From contig NZ_CP149130.1 of NCBI RefSeq assembly GCF_037811135.1, forward strand, positions 571,001-635,000: a DNA stretch of 64,000 nucleotides. Reading direction: 5' to 3'. This document shows positions 62,646 through 64,000 of the stretch, in pieces. Under the pieces are notes generated by a model. That model made no database searches. It worked only from the letters and a program-made list of their open reading frames with translations, and had not been told where the DNA came from. Each line of letters opens with the position of its first letter. The stretch's first letter is position 1. A program made the translations under genes and the position numbers. This DNA comes from Aeromonas rivipollensis (GTDB lineage Bacteria > Pseudomonadota > Gammaproteobacteria > Enterobacterales > Aeromonadaceae).

Positions 62646-64000
62646 TGGCGCAGGGTCTGGTTGTCGAGGCAGCCGAAGCCGAGCAACCAGCCCTCCCGGG
62701 TAGGAGGGGCGAGGTGGAACTGGCGCAGGGGGCGCAGCCCCAACCCCCGGGCATTGGCCGCCTCGGTCCAGCGGGCCTCGCCCCCGGCAGGAAGCAGCAC
62801 GGCGCACTGCAGCCCGGCGCCGCTGTGGATGGGGGTGAGCCTGGGGCAGTGCTCGGCCAGCTCGGCCAGCAGCAGATCCCTCCGGCTCTGGTAGAGGAGG
62901 CGGCTCTGGCGCAGGTGGGTGGCGAAGTAGCCGGCGCGGATGAAGTCCGCGGTGACCGCCTGCTGCAGCTGGTTGCTGTGGCCGTCGACGGCGGCGCGGG
63001 CCCGGCTGAAGGCCTCCATCAGGGGGCGCGGCAAGACCAGGTAGGCGAGGCGCAAGGAACCAAACAGCACCTTGCTGAAGGTCCCCACATAGAGGACGCG
63101 CCCCTGGCCATCCAGCCCCTGCAAGGCGGGGAGTGGCCGCTGATCGTACTGGTACTCCCCGTCGTAGTCGTCCTCCAGGATCCAGGCTCCGCGCCGTTCG
63201 GCCTCCGCCAGCAGAGCCATGCGGCGCGGCAGGCTCATGGGGACGCCCAGGGGGTACTGGTGGGCCGGGGTGCAGTAGATGAGCCTGGGGCTGGGGTGTT
63301 CACCGGCAGGGTTGAGCCCCTCCTCGTCCACCGGCACCGGGTGGATGCGGGCGCCGGCGCTCTCCATGGCGGTACGGGCGCCGGGATAACCCGGATCCTC
63401 CACCCAGACGGTGTCACCGGCATCGATGAGCAGCTGGGTCGCCAGCAATATGCCCTGCTGGGAGCTGGTGAGGATCAGGATCTGCTCCGGTTCGCACACC
63501 ACGCCCCGCGACTGCACCAGGTAGCTGCTGATGGCGGCGCGAAGCTCCCCCAACCCCTGGGGATCCCCGTAATTCATCCAGTCGCTGGCCCCCTGGCGCC
63601 ACTGCTGCTGCATCAGGCGACCCCAGAGCGCCTGGGGAAAGAGGCGGGGATCCGGCTGGCTGGAGGCAAAGGAGTTGCCCACCTCTGGCACCTCGTGGCA
63701 GGCCCCCCCTTGTGCCATCTCCTGACCGCGGCGAGAAAGCCCCGCCGCCGACTGGGCCGGGCGCGGCGCGGGGCGCACCGCCGCCAGGGCGACGAAGCTG
63801 CCGGCACCCACCTTGCGCACCAGATACCCCTCCGCCTCCAGCCGGCCATAGGCCAGCTCCACTGTGCTGCGGGAGACGCCGAGATCCCGGGCCAGCATGC
63901 GGCTGGCCGGCAGCCTGCCGTGCAGCGGCAGATGGCCCGCCAGTATGGCCTCCCGCAGGGTACGTACCAGCTGCTCATGGAGCGGCAGCTCGCCGTGTTG
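62606..64000 (-). CDS. MocR/GntR-type regulator with aminotransferase domain (partial, cut by window edge)
   Basis: The C-terminal 430 residues are a PLP aminotransferase-like domain. The PLP lysine is expected in YVGTFSKVLFGSLRLAYLV. The winged helix continues upstream in frame to the window end (GHLPLHGRLPASRMLARDLGVSRSTVELAYGRLEAEGYLV), so the true start lies beyond 64000 and an internal ATG at 63898 is not the start. MocR proteins such as PdxR and GabR control PLP, GABA or taurine genes. The target is not visible. Confidence 0.9.
   Translation of the reverse strand, partial: QHGELPLHEQLVRTLREAILAGHLPLHGRLPASRMLARDLGVSRSTVELAYGRLEAEGYLVRKVGAGSFVALAAVRPAPRPAQSAAGLSRRGQEMAQGGACHEVPEVGNSFASSQPDPRLFPQALWGRLMQQQWRQGASDWMNYGDPQGLGELRAAISSYLVQSRGVVCEPEQILILTSSQQGILLATQLLIDAGDTVWVEDPGYPGARTAMESAGARIHPVPVDEEGLNPAGEHPSPRLIYCTPAHQYPLGVPMSLPRRMALLAEAERRGAWILEDDYDGEYQYDQRPLPALQGLDGQGRVLYVGTFSKVLFGSLRLAYLVLPRPLMEAFSRARAAVDGHSNQLQQAVTADFIRAGYFATHLRQSRLLYQSRRDLLLAELAEHCPRLTPIHSGAGLQCAVLLPAGGEARWTEAANARGLGLRPLRQFHLAPPTREGWLLGFGCLDNQTLRQLCRQLGTLMESV

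Noticed and set aside
62606-63898. Complete MocR gene starting at ATG 63898
   Set aside because: The winged helix continues in frame to the window edge, so this ATG is internal.

Overview
The window is a GC-rich chromosomal segment of an Aeromonas species. The strongest markers are a GCAT-type glycerophospholipid:cholesterol acyltransferase at 14.7-15.7 kb, the exeAB pair at 19-21 kb, and a complete exeC-N type II secretion operon at 33.5-45.2 kb. Coding density is high. Genes are mostly ordinary housekeeping or core Aeromonas genes, and I see no phage, IS element, integron or CRISPR array.

Layout: 0-1.4 kb holds a small membrane protein behind a Fur-box-like site, a ComFB-like gene and an array of five tRNA-Leu(CAG) genes. 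1.5-5.4 kb has glycogen synthesis (glgC-glgA) and rsmC. 5.6-9.5 kb has dapA, a soluble GAF/GGDEF diguanylate cyclase, a HAD phosphatase and a divergent Hfq-like protein. 9.8-13.3 kb is pqiABC (intermembrane lipid transport), followed by ompA, the acyltransferase, a YgiW-like OB-fold protein and mltC-yggX-mutY. 19-21.4 kb is exeB-exeA, which serves secretin assembly. 21.7-27.2 kb has cca, pit with its PhoU-like partner, a CYTH triphosphatase, slyB and a GNAT enzyme. 27.4-33.3 kb has aminopeptidase P with a GntR regulator, pckA, hslO and hslR.

The exeC-N operon follows on the plus strand and encodes the inner-membrane platform, the secretin, the ATPase and all five pseudopilins. Downstream are luxR, tyrS, lysR, an Old Yellow Enzyme and a broken LysE-family remnant. 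Then come yrfG, nudE and cysQ. In E. coli yrfG is adjacent to hslR-hslO-pckA, so the exe block plus the luxR-to-lysE segment separate genes that are neighbours elsewhere. 52-64 kb holds an aromatic/hydroxy amino acid permease, csaA, an AraC regulator, metJ divergent from metBL with tandem MetJ boxes, lrgAB with a CidR-like LysR regulator, a periplasmic binding protein and a MocR-type regulator cut by the window edge.

I do not see a wholly new multi-gene system. Two things are most worth a second look. The first is the divergent Hfq-like gene with its own promoter. The second is a recurring pattern of short tandem partial duplications exactly at gene boundaries: the exeJ leader, the exeJ/exeK junction, the metB start (which creates a 31-codon upstream ORF), and the 3' end of the MocR gene (three to four degenerate copies). 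The tRNA-Leu array also expanded by tandem duplication.
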